Positions 8,089 to 15,575 of a stretch of 64,000 bases of DNA are shown one piece after another. Every line of letters begins with the position of its first letter. Position 1 is the first letter of the stretch. A program made the translations under genes and the position numbers. Source of the DNA: Rhodococcus koreensis (GTDB lineage: Bacteria; Actinomycetota; Actinomycetes; Mycobacteriales; Mycobacteriaceae); assembly GCF_900105905.1 (NCBI RefSeq), contig NZ_FNSV01000005.1, forward strand, positions 3,534,001-3,598,000, written 5' to 3'. A model generated the notes under the pieces. It had not been told where the DNA came from and did no database searches. It worked only from the letters and a program-made list of their open reading frames with translations.

Positions 8089-8774
8089 TCCGCGTGATGA
8101 TCGTCGAGGACGAACCACTCATCGCCGAGGCCCATCGGGCGTATGTGGAACGCATTCCGGGCTTTTCGGTGCACACCGTCGTTCACGACGGCAACGGCGC
8201 CATGCGGGCGGTCGCCGCGGCGAACGGCAGCGACGACCCCATCGACCTCGTCCTCCTCGACATCGGCCTGCCGGATGCCAGCGGCCTCGACGTCGCGGCG
8301 GCACTGAGCGGCGTGCGACCGAGTCCCGACGTGATCGCCGTGACCTCGGCCCGCGACCTGGAGATGGTCCGCACCGCCGTGGCGCGCGGAATCGCGTTGT
8401 ATCTCCTGAAGCCGTTCACGTTCGCGGCGTTCCGCGACAAACTCGAGCGGTACCGGGAATTCCGCGACGCCCTGCCTGCCGGAAGCAACGCACTGAGTCA
8501 GCACGACATCGATCGGGCGATGTCCGCGCTACGCACCTCCGACGAGCGCGCTGCATCCCCGAAAGGCGTTGCACCACAGACGCTCGACCACGTTTCGGCG
8601 TGCGTCCGTGACGCTGCCGGACCGCTGACGGCGGCCGAGGTGGCGGCCAGCATCGGGGTCTCCCGGGTGACGGCCTGGCGGTATCTCGAACGTCTCGCCG
8701 ACGACGGGGTGCTCACCCGGCACACCGAGTACGGCAGGGCCGGCCGTCCGCAGATCCGGTACGCGCTGCGCTGA
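8085..8774 (+). CDS. CitB/DctR-type response regulator
   Basis: The 229-residue protein begins VIRVMIVEDEPLIAEAHRAY. The receiver domain has the phospho-acceptor Asp59 in LVLLDIGLPDASG and the conserved Lys in YLLKPF. The C-terminal part contains AAEVAASIGVSRVTAWRYLERL, a winged helix-turn-helix like those of the CitB/DcuR/DctR group. The GTG start overlaps the kinase stop by four bases, so the pair is translationally coupled. It should bind the dctA promoter region when phosphorylated. A longer frame beginning at 7836 is shadow coding inside the kinase gene. Confidence 0.92.
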   Translation: MIRVMIVEDEPLIAEAHRAYVERIPGFSVHTVVHDGNGAMRAVAAANGSDDPIDLVLLDIGLPDASGLDVAAALSGVRPSPDVIAVTSARDLEMVRTAVARGIALYLLKPFTFAAFRDKLERYREFRDALPAGSNALSQHDIDRAMSALRTSDERAASPKGVAPQTLDHVSACVRDAAGPLTAAEVAASIGVSRVTAWRYLERLADDGVLTRHTEYGRAGRPQIRYALR

Positions 8775-8789
8775 AGTACGAACCGGGGT

Positions 8790-8805
8790 TGTGACCTAGA
8801 TCACA
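8790..8805. promoter_or_regulatory. perfect CRP/GlxR box upstream of the small secreted peptide
   Basis: TGTGACCTAGATCACA is an exact TGTGA-N6-TCACA palindrome and also fits the more specific TGTGANNTANNTCACA form of actinobacterial GlxR. It lies 63 bases before the peptide ATG at 8868 and 16 bases after the response-regulator stop, placing it in a promoter for the peptide. Confidence 0.75.
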
Positions 8806-8867
8806 TCGGTGGACGATTGTAGAGGAGTCACCTCCGGCTCGCAGTAACTCAGTCAAGGACCTTCACA

Positions 8868-9047
8868 ATGTCTAGCAGAATTGCCACCACACTCGCCGCA
8901 ATCGCATTGACCCTGTCGCTCGGTACTCTGGCTGCTCCCGCAGCTGTCGCGGCGCCGGCCGCGCCGTCACCGACCCCGGCAGTCGGTTCGATCGCCGTCT
9001 GCCTCAACCTGCCACTGGGGTCGGCCAGCATCAGTTTCTGCATCTGA
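8868..9047 (+). CDS. 59-residue putative secreted peptide
   Basis: ATG 8868, preceded by AAGGA seven to eleven bases upstream, opens a 60-codon frame. The product has MSSRIATTLAAIALTLSLG, then an Ala-rich stretch ending in AVAAPA, a textbook Sec signal peptide with a probable cleavage site near residue 32. The mature part would be only about 27 residues (PTPAVGSIAVCLNLPLGSAS, then SFCI) with two cysteines that could form a disulfide. Small secreted proteins of this shape are common in Rhodococcus and Mycobacterium, and their functions are mostly unknown. A CRP/GlxR box lies upstream. I do not recognise a family. Confidence 0.7.
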   Translation: MSSRIATTLAAIALTLSLGTLAAPAAVAAPAAPSPTPAVGSIAVCLNLPLGSASISFCI

Positions 9048-9059
9048 GCAGTGCGGGGG

Positions 9060-9140
9060 GCGAACTCGAACGCTACATCTGTGCATGTCTCGTAGCGTCC
9101 GTCGACGCCGTCGTGCCCGGGGCCCGCCAGACCGGTGCGA
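9060..9140 (-). pseudogene. remnant of an oligopeptidase B (PtrB) C-terminus
   Basis: In the minus-strand frame the peptide GPGHDGVDGRYE followed by VAFEFA matches SAGHGGVSGRYE and VAFEFA at the end of the intact PtrB in this window (33165-35297). The DNA also aligns, sharing CGAACGCTAC, TCTCGTA, CGTCCG and CGTGCCCGG in order over about 70 bases. The catalytic His region is included, but no peptidase sequence lies upstream, since the amidase gene begins 17 bases away on the same strand. It looks like the tail of a lost second S9 peptidase gene. The short length keeps this tentative. Confidence 0.5.
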
Positions 9141-9156
9141 ACCTGCGTTCGAATCG

Positions 9157-10611
9157 TCAGTCCCGTTGTCCGTCGCCGGGCCGGTGATCGACGGACGCGC
9201 CCGATCGGGGGCGAGTCCACGCGTGCCGCGTCCGCTGCTCGAAATCCTTCGCCATATCGAGCAATTGGTCCTCCGCGCGGTGTCGCCCGACCAGCTGGAT
9301 CCCCAGTGGTGTCCCCGCTTCGCTGAAGCCCGCCGGTAGAGAGATGACCGGGTGGCCGGTCACGGTGACGTGGCACGCGGACTCCATCCAGCCGAGGTAA
9401 TCCGGTTGCTGTACGCCACACACCGAGGCGGGATACTGCAGGTCGACGTCGAACGCCGGGAGGGGCGACACCGGGAGAAGCAGACCGTCGTACGTTTCCA
9501 GAAACTCTCGCATGCGATGGAAGAGTTCCGTCCTGAGCCGCGCAGCGCGACCGACGTCTCGACCGGAGAGTCGTCGCCCGGCAAGCATGTTCTCGTACAG
9601 GCTGGGCCGAACCCACTCCCGATTCGCGTCGAACAGATCACCCAGCGCAGCTTCGAACTGCCACGCACGCAGAGTCCTGAAGCACTCGCCCGCGCCGTCG
9701 AAGCTGATGCATGCTTCCTCGACGATCGCGCCTGCCTCCCGGCACGTGTGCGCAGCGCGTTCGACGACTCGGCGAACCTCCGGGTCCACCGGAATGGTTC
9801 CGCCAAGATCGACGGAAAATGCGATTCTTCGACCTCGAAGGCCGTCTGCGGCGACAGTTGCAAATCGGGATCCGGGCTCCTCCAGGCTGAGGGGAGACCG
9901 GCCGTCCGGACCGGCCATCACCGACAGCAGCAGCGCAACGTCGTCGACGCAGCGTGCCATCGGCCCTTGAACGGACAGCCCGCACCAGCCGTCGGACGCA
10001 GGGTAGGTGGGCACCCGCCCGGCACTCGGGCGTAATCCGACGACATTGCAGTACCCAGCCGGGAGTCGAAGCGACCCGCCCATGTCGTTGCCGTCCGCGA
10101 TGGGGTGCATGCCGGCGGCGAGAGCTGCGGCAGCACCTCCCGATGAACCGCCCGCGGTCACGGCGAGGTCGTAGGGATTGCGCGTCGCACCGAAGAGGTC
10201 GTTGAAGGTATGACCACCTGCGACGAACTCGGGAACATTGGTCTTGCCCAGCGTGACGACGCCCGCGGCCTTCATCCGTTCCACGACGAGATCGTCGAGT
10301 TCGGGCACGTAGTGCTCGTGGATCCGGGAACCGAAGGTTGTCCGGACTCCCATGGTGAGGTGGTTATCTTTGTGGGCGACGGGAATTCCGTGGAGCGGGC
10401 CGTCCCACCCGCCGGATGCAAACCGTTGATCGGCGGCTGCCGCCTGCTCCATCGCAGCTTCCGGAAGGTACGTCACGATGGCGTTGACGTCGGGGTTGAC
10501 CTCATCGATGCGCTCGAGATGCGCCGACACGGTTTCTCGCGCCGAGAGCTCTCCTGCACGCATCAGCTGAGACAGCTCCGTCGCGCTGCGGTAGTACAGC
10601 GGCTCCGCCAT
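9157..10611 (-). CDS. amidase (amidase-signature family)
   Basis: The 484-residue protein has the amidase-signature core TAGGSSGGAAAALAAGMHP with the Ser-cisSer-Lys triad: Lys in PVAHKDNHL near residue 81 and the serines in GGSSGG and DMGGSLR. It hydrolyses a carboxamide to acid and ammonia; the actual substrate cannot be read from sequence. ATG 10611 follows GGAAGG and gives MAEPLYYRSATEL. The nine preceding codons to 10638 lack support. It is third in a minus-strand unit after a DUF1116 gene and an unknown gene. It is clearly related to the second amidase at 50193, sharing FRTLRAW and a DYLxWM segment. Confidence 0.9.
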   Translation of the reverse strand: MAEPLYYRSATELSQLMRAGELSARETVSAHLERIDEVNPDVNAIVTYLPEAAMEQAAAADQRFASGGWDGPLHGIPVAHKDNHLTMGVRTTFGSRIHEHYVPELDDLVVERMKAAGVVTLGKTNVPEFVAGGHTFNDLFGATRNPYDLAVTAGGSSGGAAAALAAGMHPIADGNDMGGSLRLPAGYCNVVGLRPSAGRVPTYPASDGWCGLSVQGPMARCVDDVALLLSVMAGPDGRSPLSLEEPGSRFATVAADGLRGRRIAFSVDLGGTIPVDPEVRRVVERAAHTCREAGAIVEEACISFDGAGECFRTLRAWQFEAALGDLFDANREWVRPSLYENMLAGRRLSGRDVGRAARLRTELFHRMREFLETYDGLLLPVSPLPAFDVDLQYPASVCGVQQPDYLGWMESACHVTVTGHPVISLPAGFSEAGTPLGIQLVGRHRAEDQLLDMAKDFEQRTRHAWTRPRSGASVDHRPGDGQRD

Positions 10612-10703
10612 GGACGACCTTCCTTCGTGAATGGACATGCATCGGGTGTTGTGAGTATCGGGACGATCGGCCGGACGGAGCCGCGAGTTCGTCCGCCCCG
10701 GAG

Positions 10704-11549
10704 TCAGCGGTAGCCGTACCGAAGACGATCATCGTCTGCGACGACACTCTCGCCACTCGGCCTCGGAATCCGCAGATTCTGCATCAAGACGTACGCGTCC
10801 CGGGGCGGCTGCCCACCGGCGCCCTGCTGGTCCGGAAGTTCGAACCACAACTGCAGACTTCCCTGCTCCACGATCAACTGATACGCCCTGCTTCGATCCG
10901 GAGCAGGCGAATTCCGATCACTCCGATCGACGAAACCTGCGTTCCGCGCGGCATCGCGGGAGGGGAGGTACCGCGCGATCCGAGGACCTCGAGCCCATCC
11001 GGGCAGATCGTCGCGGTCCAGTTCGTCTGCGATCATCGCGGCGATCCTGCCCGTCGACGGTCGCACCGCTGGTGCGCCAACCGGTCGCAGCCGGTCCTCG
11101 AGATTGTCCGCCGTGACACGCAGAACCCACGCTGTCCCGATCCTGGTCGGCGTGTGCAATCGAAATCCTGGCCAATCCGAATGGGCGATCGACTGCAGCA
11201 CCGTGCGGCCGTCGCGTCCCAGCCGGGTCAGCGACCTTCGTGAATAGGCAATCCCGCGTGCCACCGGATCGCTCAGACCCAGCTCGCTGAGCAGGGAGAA
11301 GGCACGTCCCGGGGCCGCTCCGCCGTATCCGACCTCGACGTCGTCGATCGCGACGACGTCGCCATTGCTCATGTCCCACAACATGTGGGGCACGACCAGA
11401 GATCCCGCCGAATTGGTGGGGAACCTTCTCGGATCACAACCGGACGACCAGAAGACGTCGCTTGCAGCGAATCCCGCGACGATGCGAGTGACTCGTGCGT
11501 CGAGCTTCTCGACGTGGCGCAGGGCGTTGGCGGGCCGCGCCCAGATCAT
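10704..11549 (-). CDS. unrecognised 281-residue protein in the DUF1116-amidase unit
   Basis: I do not recognise this protein. Its ATG overlaps the DUF1116 stop by four bases (ATGA at 11546-11549), so it is translated with that gene, and the amidase follows 92 bases later. Visible features are a GDVVAIDDVEVGYGG segment near residues 63-77, no membrane helix or signal peptide, and a basic mid-section around residues 175-230. The composition is mixed alpha/beta and cytosolic in character. The length and partner resemble E. coli YlbE's neighbour YlbF (DUF2877), but I see no convincing sequence match. Probable role is as an accessory or subunit to the DUF1116 protein. Confidence 0.75.
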   Translation of the reverse strand: MIWARPANALRHVEKLDARVTRIVAGFAASDVFWSSGCDPRRFPTNSAGSLVVPHMLWDMSNGDVVAIDDVEVGYGGAAPGRAFSLLSELGLSDPVARGIAYSRRSLTRLGRDGRTVLQSIAHSDWPGFRLHTPTRIGTAWVLRVTADNLEDRLRPVGAPAVRPSTGRIAAMIADELDRDDLPGWARGPRIARYLPSRDAARNAGFVDRSDRNSPAPDRSRAYQLIVEQGSLQLWFELPDQQGAGGQPPRDAYVLMQNLRIPRPSGESVVADDDRLRYGYR

Positions 11550-12805
11550 TCACCCCACCGGCTTCCCGCTGACGTCAGCCAATCGCCTGCTCCCAGATCC
11601 AGCAAGGCGTTGTGCGCGGCCACGAACGGCTCTATGGGGAGCCTGGTGATTCCCGCGCCGACCTGTCCGATCCCCGCATCTCGGTGAGCGAATCCGTTGT
11701 TGACCACCGGGGAAATTCCCGTACGTGCTACCGCTTCGACGTCGATTCCCATCGGTGTGCCCCGGAAGCCCTCGCCGGGAATCAGGAACCGACTACTACC
11801 CCCTCGGGTGATCTGACGCATCTCGGACACATAGTCCTGGAGCACGCTGGGGCTTCCCCCGATATAGGAACTGATGGCGGGGGCCGCCGACAGAGCGAAG
11901 GCGCCGAGCCCGATCACCTCGGTCACGAGCGAATCACCCATCATCGGGCAGGCATCGTCGACGGTATAGCCCTCGAACAGCTTCGGATCTCCTACGGGCG
12001 CGGATGCCGTGATCCACGAGTCGAGGCCACTGACGCGAATCCCCATCCGCCGGCCGTTTCCCGCGATCGCTGTCACCAACCCCCGGGTTCCACAGCGGTG
12101 GGCGGCATCCGCGACGAGCTTCGCTGCCGCCATCGAGAAAGACAGAAAGGTGTGGGGATTGCCGGCGAGGAAATCGAGGACGGCCGCGGCGGTCCCCGAG
12201 TCCGGGGCGTGCTCGACCACGGCGGGCGCGAGCCTGATCGTCAGCGCCGCCGTCGACGCCACGTTCCGATTGTGGCATTCGTCGCCGCGCCGAAGGCCTT
12301 CCGACTGCAGTGCGGTGATATCGATACCGTCCCCCGCCCGCAACGCGTCGTCGAGAACCGGCGTCAGGACGGTACTCATCCACCGCAGCCGCTCGAGCAC
12401 AGCGGCATCGTTGGCACCGAACCGGAGTGCTCGACCGAGCCCTTCGTTCAACGGCGCGAACGCGTTGTGCCCGTCGTCTCCCTCCACCACCACCACGGGA
12501 GTGCTGGGAGAAATGATGCCTGCCATCGCCCCGACAGCGGATGCCGAGTGACACGGCCGCAGATCGATCTTCCCCGCGTCGAACAGTTCACCGGCGGCCG
12601 CGAGATCGGGAGCCTCACCCTCGAGCACCAGTGCCCCGAGAATCGCACCTCTCATCGGACCCACTACCTCGCCGGGCTCCACCTGCGGGCCGGCGTGCAG
12701 GTACGAGCGGCGATCCACTGTGTCGATGACATCTCCCGCCCGTCTGACACCGACCGCGGTCGCGGACGTGGTGTCCAGTACCGCCCAACCATCCCTTACA
12801 GTCAT
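11546..12805 (-). CDS. DUF1116 (YlbE/AllG-like) family protein
   Basis: The 419-residue protein shows the DUF1116 signatures RGDECHNRNVASTAAL near residue 210, FFLAGN-like FLAGNPHTFLSFSMAAAKL, and GIDVEAVARTGISPVVNNG near residue 370. E. coli YlbE, the best-known relative, has been linked with FdrA and YlbF to oxamate carbamoyl transfer in allantoin use. No FdrA homologue is present here, so the reaction may differ. ATG 12805 follows GGAG and gives MTVRDGWAVLD; the open frame up to 12937 encodes an atypical Arg-rich leader. It is first in its operon and divergent from a NodD-type LysR gene that probably controls it. Confidence 0.85.
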   Translation of the reverse strand: MTVRDGWAVLDTTSATAVGVRRAGDVIDTVDRRSYLHAGPQVEPGEVVGPMRGAILGALVLEGEAPDLAAAGELFDAGKIDLRPCHSASAVGAMAGIISPSTPVVVVEGDDGHNAFAPLNEGLGRALRFGANDAAVLERLRWMSTVLTPVLDDALRAGDGIDITALQSEGLRRGDECHNRNVASTAALTIRLAPAVVEHAPDSGTAAAVLDFLAGNPHTFLSFSMAAAKLVADAAHRCGTRGLVTAIAGNGRRMGIRVSGLDSWITASAPVGDPKLFEGYTVDDACPMMGDSLVTEVIGLGAFALSAAPAISSYIGGSPSVLQDYVSEMRQITRGGSSRFLIPGEGFRGTPMGIDVEAVARTGISPVVNNGFAHRDAGIGQVGAGITRLPIEPFVAAHNALLDLGAGDWLTSAGSRWGE

Positions 12806-12984
12806 GACAACTCCATCGAAAGTCGGATAGGACGTGTCCGGCCGGCTGGAAGAAGCGGGCCACGGACGACATCTCCGGATTGTTGCGGGCAGCGGTACCG
12901 ATCGGCCCGCTCGGCAATCCCAAAGATACCGAGGCACAGCCGATTTAGCGAGATCGTGCTGGTCACGTCTTGCCGATGAGAGGT

Positions 12985-12999
12985 ATCATTTCGACTGAT
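12985..12999. promoter_or_regulatory. ATC-N9-GAT LysR/NodD-type operator
   Basis: ATCATTTCGACTGAT contains ATC-N9-GAT, the half-site consensus of NodD-type LysR proteins, and also satisfies T-N11-A. It lies 39 bases before the LysR ATG at 13038, inside the 232-base divergent region shared with the DUF1116 gene. Autoregulation plus control of the divergent operon is the usual arrangement. Confidence 0.55.
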
Positions 13000-13037
13000 G
13001 ATCGACCGCCGGCGAACGTCCGGAGAGGTGACGAGAG

Positions 13038-13952
13038 ATGCGAATGAAACTGAACCGAATTGATCTGAACCTTCTCGTCGGCCTGGACGCCCTCCTGTCG
13101 GAGAGGAGCGTCTCTCGCGCTGCGAAGCAACTCTCGGTCGGGCAACCGGCGATGAGTGGCACATTGTCGCGATTGCGAAAACTCTTCGACGATCCCCTGC
13201 TCGTCCGCGACGGGTCGTCGATGACGCTGACACCGCTCGCGGAGTCCCTCACGTACCTGGTCCACGACATACTCGGATCGATCGAGACGCTGGTGACCGT
13301 GCGTGCACCGTTCGACGCGGCGAGTGACACCCGCACGTTCACCATCCACGCGAGTGACTATGTCACGCTCGTCCTACTCCGCTCGTTCGTCAGGGCTGCC
13401 ACCGGCGAAGCGCCGAACGTGCGGATCAATATCGCTCCGCCACAAACGAATTACTTCGATCCGCTTCGCGAGGCGCGGGCTGATCTCGTGATCATCCCAC
13501 GCGAGATCGTGGGACACGTCGGAACCGCTTACGTCAGTGCCTCCCTCTTCACGGACCGGCACGTCTGCGTGGTCGCCGCGGACCATCCCGTTGTGGGCGA
13601 GACGATGTCGCGGGAGCAGTTCAGCGCGTTTCCGCACCTGTCCGCCACCGGCGGAATCCCGCCGTCCTTCGCCGAGACCCAGTTCGACGAAATCTCATTG
13701 CCCTTTCGCATCGAAGCGTCGACGACCAGTTACGTCGCCGCCCCATTCCTGCTGGAAGGAACGGAGATGGTGGCGGTGCTGTACGAGCGCCTGGCGCGAG
13801 CACTTCACCGCAGCGCCGGCATTCGACTGCTCGAGCCGCCGGTTTCGTTGGCCCCGATCACCGAGATGATGTACTGGCATCCGCGCCATTCCGACGATCC
13901 CGGTCACCGATGGCTTCGCCACGGCATTCGCCGGCTGGCCGAGCAACTGTGA
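13038..13952 (+). CDS. LysR-family transcriptional regulator (NodD/NahR-like)
   Basis: The 304-residue protein begins MRMKLNRIDLNLLVGLDALL. A winged HTH follows (SVSRAAKQLSVGQPAMSGTL), then FDDPLLVRDG, the phrase typical of the NodD/NahR/LinR subgroup. The C-terminal two-lobed effector domain spans about residues 92-304. It is divergent from the DUF1116-unknown-amidase unit and is its probable activator, likely responding to that pathway's substrate. An RBS-like GAGAGATG precedes the start; ATG 13044 is an alternative two codons later. Confidence 0.9.
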   Translation: MRMKLNRIDLNLLVGLDALLSERSVSRAAKQLSVGQPAMSGTLSRLRKLFDDPLLVRDGSSMTLTPLAESLTYLVHDILGSIETLVTVRAPFDAASDTRTFTIHASDYVTLVLLRSFVRAATGEAPNVRINIAPPQTNYFDPLREARADLVIIPREIVGHVGTAYVSASLFTDRHVCVVAADHPVVGETMSREQFSAFPHLSATGGIPPSFAETQFDEISLPFRIEASTTSYVAAPFLLEGTEMVAVLYERLARALHRSAGIRLLEPPVSLAPITEMMYWHPRHSDDPGHRWLRHGIRRLAEQL

Positions 13953-14346
13953 CGGTAATGCAGCGAATAACTTACCGGCCGCAAGGTTCCGGGTACTCAC
14001 GACATTTGTCCGGGACAAGTATATCGCCGGCGTCCGGCCCCGAATATGCGGTCTCCGTGGACGCCGCCCATTCAATATTCCTTTTCCGGATGGATTCGAT
14101 ATCCTCCGGAGACACCGCGCTCAGTCCGGTCGGAATCCGACTTCCGACCGCCCACCGTCCCGACACGATCTCGCCCTCGAACCGGTCGACGACCTGGTCG
14201 ACCCCTTACGGACTACCGGCTTCAATTCTTCGCCCCTTTCCTCGCGTACAGCGCCGCGCTTCATGGGGATAATTCACGAGGTCGAATAATCCCTGTCTGG
14301 TTGAACCGGAATCCATTTCGAAAACGGGCCGTGGTATATTTTGGGC
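13953..14346. other. gene-free stretch with an isolated palindrome
   Basis: No convincing gene is seen in these 394 bases. They are less GC-rich than the flanks. TTGTCC-G-GGACAA at 14006-14018 is a perfect 6-1-6 palindrome, immediately followed by GTATAT, which could be a -10 element, yet no gene starts downstream until the IclR gene. TATATT at 14335-14340 is a likely -10 for IclR. The stretch may be the decayed edge of the catabolic island. Confidence 0.5.
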
Positions 14347-15135
14347 GTGAGCAGCGCGCACGAGCCCGAGAAAAAGTCCGAGATTTCCACGATGCAGAGC
14401 ATGGATCGTGGAATGCACATGCTCGAATTGCTCGCGGAACAGCCGATGCGCGCGAAAGAACTGGCCGAAGCCACCGGAGCGAAATGGGCAACTGCGCACC
14501 GCACACTGACCTACCTTCGTGACAAGGGCTTCGTCAGGCGCGACGACACAACCGGACTGCACTACGTCGGTCGCCGGATGTTCGCCATCGGCTCCGCCTA
14601 CCTCGGCGATCATCCCCTTTTCACGACGAGCGAACCGTTGATGCGGACGGCCGCCGACCGGATCAACGGATTCGTTCAGATCGCCGAGCGTGACGGGCAT
14701 TCGTCGGTGGCCATTGCCAGCGTCGAGCCCCGCATTCCCGTTCCCACCCTGTCCTATGCGAATACGTACCGCGCCTATCCCCTCCACACGGGAGCCCGCG
14801 GATTGGTGCTGCTCGCATACTGCCCCGACGAGTTCATCGACACCTATGTCCAGGAGCCGCTGCGTTCGTTCACCGAGTACACGATCACGGAACCCGCCGA
14901 GTTGCGGGCCAAGCTGAAGCAGATCGTGGCCGATGGCTACGCCACCAGCGACCGGGATGTCACCACTGCTACATGTGGGATTGCAGCGCCGATCCGGAAC
15001 GCCGCAGGCGAGGTGACGGCATCGGTATCGATCGCCAATTACCGCGAACAGATGCCGCCGCGGGATCTCGTTCTTCACGAGGTCCTCGGACTCGCCCAAT
15101 CGCTTTCCCAGCTGATGGGCTGGCGAAACCGGTAG
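14347..15135 (+). CDS. IclR-family transcriptional regulator
   Basis: The 262-residue protein has an N-terminal winged HTH (MRAKELAEATGAKWATAHRT, then YLRDKGFVRRD). A GAF-like IclR effector domain follows, with YRAYPLHTGARGLVLLAYCP and GYATSDRDVTTATCGIAAPI. GTG 14347 was preferred to TTG 14341: there is no ribosome site, but TATATT at 14335-14340 places a transcript start right at this GTG, suggesting a leaderless mRNA. It converges on the RidA-cyclase-MFS-dioxygenase series and is the only regulator in the catabolic island, so it probably controls that operon through the palindromes at 23401 and 23603. Confidence 0.88.
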   Translation: MSSAHEPEKKSEISTMQSMDRGMHMLELLAEQPMRAKELAEATGAKWATAHRTLTYLRDKGFVRRDDTTGLHYVGRRMFAIGSAYLGDHPLFTTSEPLMRTAADRINGFVQIAERDGHSSVAIASVEPRIPVPTLSYANTYRAYPLHTGARGLVLLAYCPDEFIDTYVQEPLRSFTEYTITEPAELRAKLKQIVADGYATSDRDVTTATCGIAAPIRNAAGEVTASVSIANYREQMPPRDLVLHEVLGLAQSLSQLMGWRNR

Positions 15136-15170
15136 GTCTTCTCCTCGGCGCCGAGGAGAAGGCCTACCGG
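15129..15170. terminator. 21-bp palindromic bidirectional terminator between IclR and RidA genes
   Basis: CCGGTAGGTCTTCTCCTCGGC at 15129-15149 is followed directly by its reverse complement at 15150-15170 with one mismatch. The stem contains the IclR stop codon and ends six bases before the RidA stop, fitting a shared terminator. Confidence 0.75.
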
Positions 15171-15176
15171 CAGCCT

Positions 15177-15572
15177 CTAGCTCTTGACGGCAATCGCCTC
15201 GAACTCGATCAGCATCCGGGGATCCACGAGACCGGCTACGTACACGAACGTCGACGGCGGACGGTTCGGAATCCACTTGTCGCGGACAGTACGAATCTCC
15301 GGGAGGGACTCCGGGTCGGTCAGGTACCCGGTGATCTTGACGATGCGGTCCATCGAACTGCCCGCAGCCTGCAGGGCACGCTCGAGGTTCGCGAACGCCC
15401 GGTCCGCCTGTGCCCCAGCCGAGAGGTCCTCACCGATGTCACCGGACTCGTCGTGCGGCACCGCTCCCGAGGTGAACACCAGATTCCCGGCTTCCGCTGC
15501 CCAGTGCCAGGCGGCATCGGCCTGCAGGCCGGGAACGGTCACGTACTTCACATCTTCGCCGACAGTGGTCAT
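15177..15572 (-). CDS. RidA/YjgF/UK114-family enamine/imine deaminase
   Basis: The 131-residue protein matches RidA length. It contains NLVFTSGAVPHDESG, ITGYLTDPESLPEI and a C-terminal GLVDPRMLIEFEAIAV, in which the Arg of DPRM is the conserved acid-binding residue. RidA proteins hydrolyse reactive 2-aminoacrylate and related imines, releasing ammonia, and catabolic versions deaminate specific pathway intermediates. The gene is separated by three bases from the upstream cyclase gene and is last in the minus-strand catabolic series, so a pathway-specific deamination is plausible. It is homologous to the 2-aminomuconate deaminase group, but assignment to that reaction is not proven. Confidence 0.9.
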   Translation of the reverse strand: MTTVGEDVKYVTVPGLQADAAWHWAAEAGNLVFTSGAVPHDESGDIGEDLSAGAQADRAFANLERALQAAGSSMDRIVKITGYLTDPESLPEIRTVRDKWIPNRPPSTFVYVAGLVDPRMLIEFEAIAVKS

Positions 15573-15575
15573 TGG

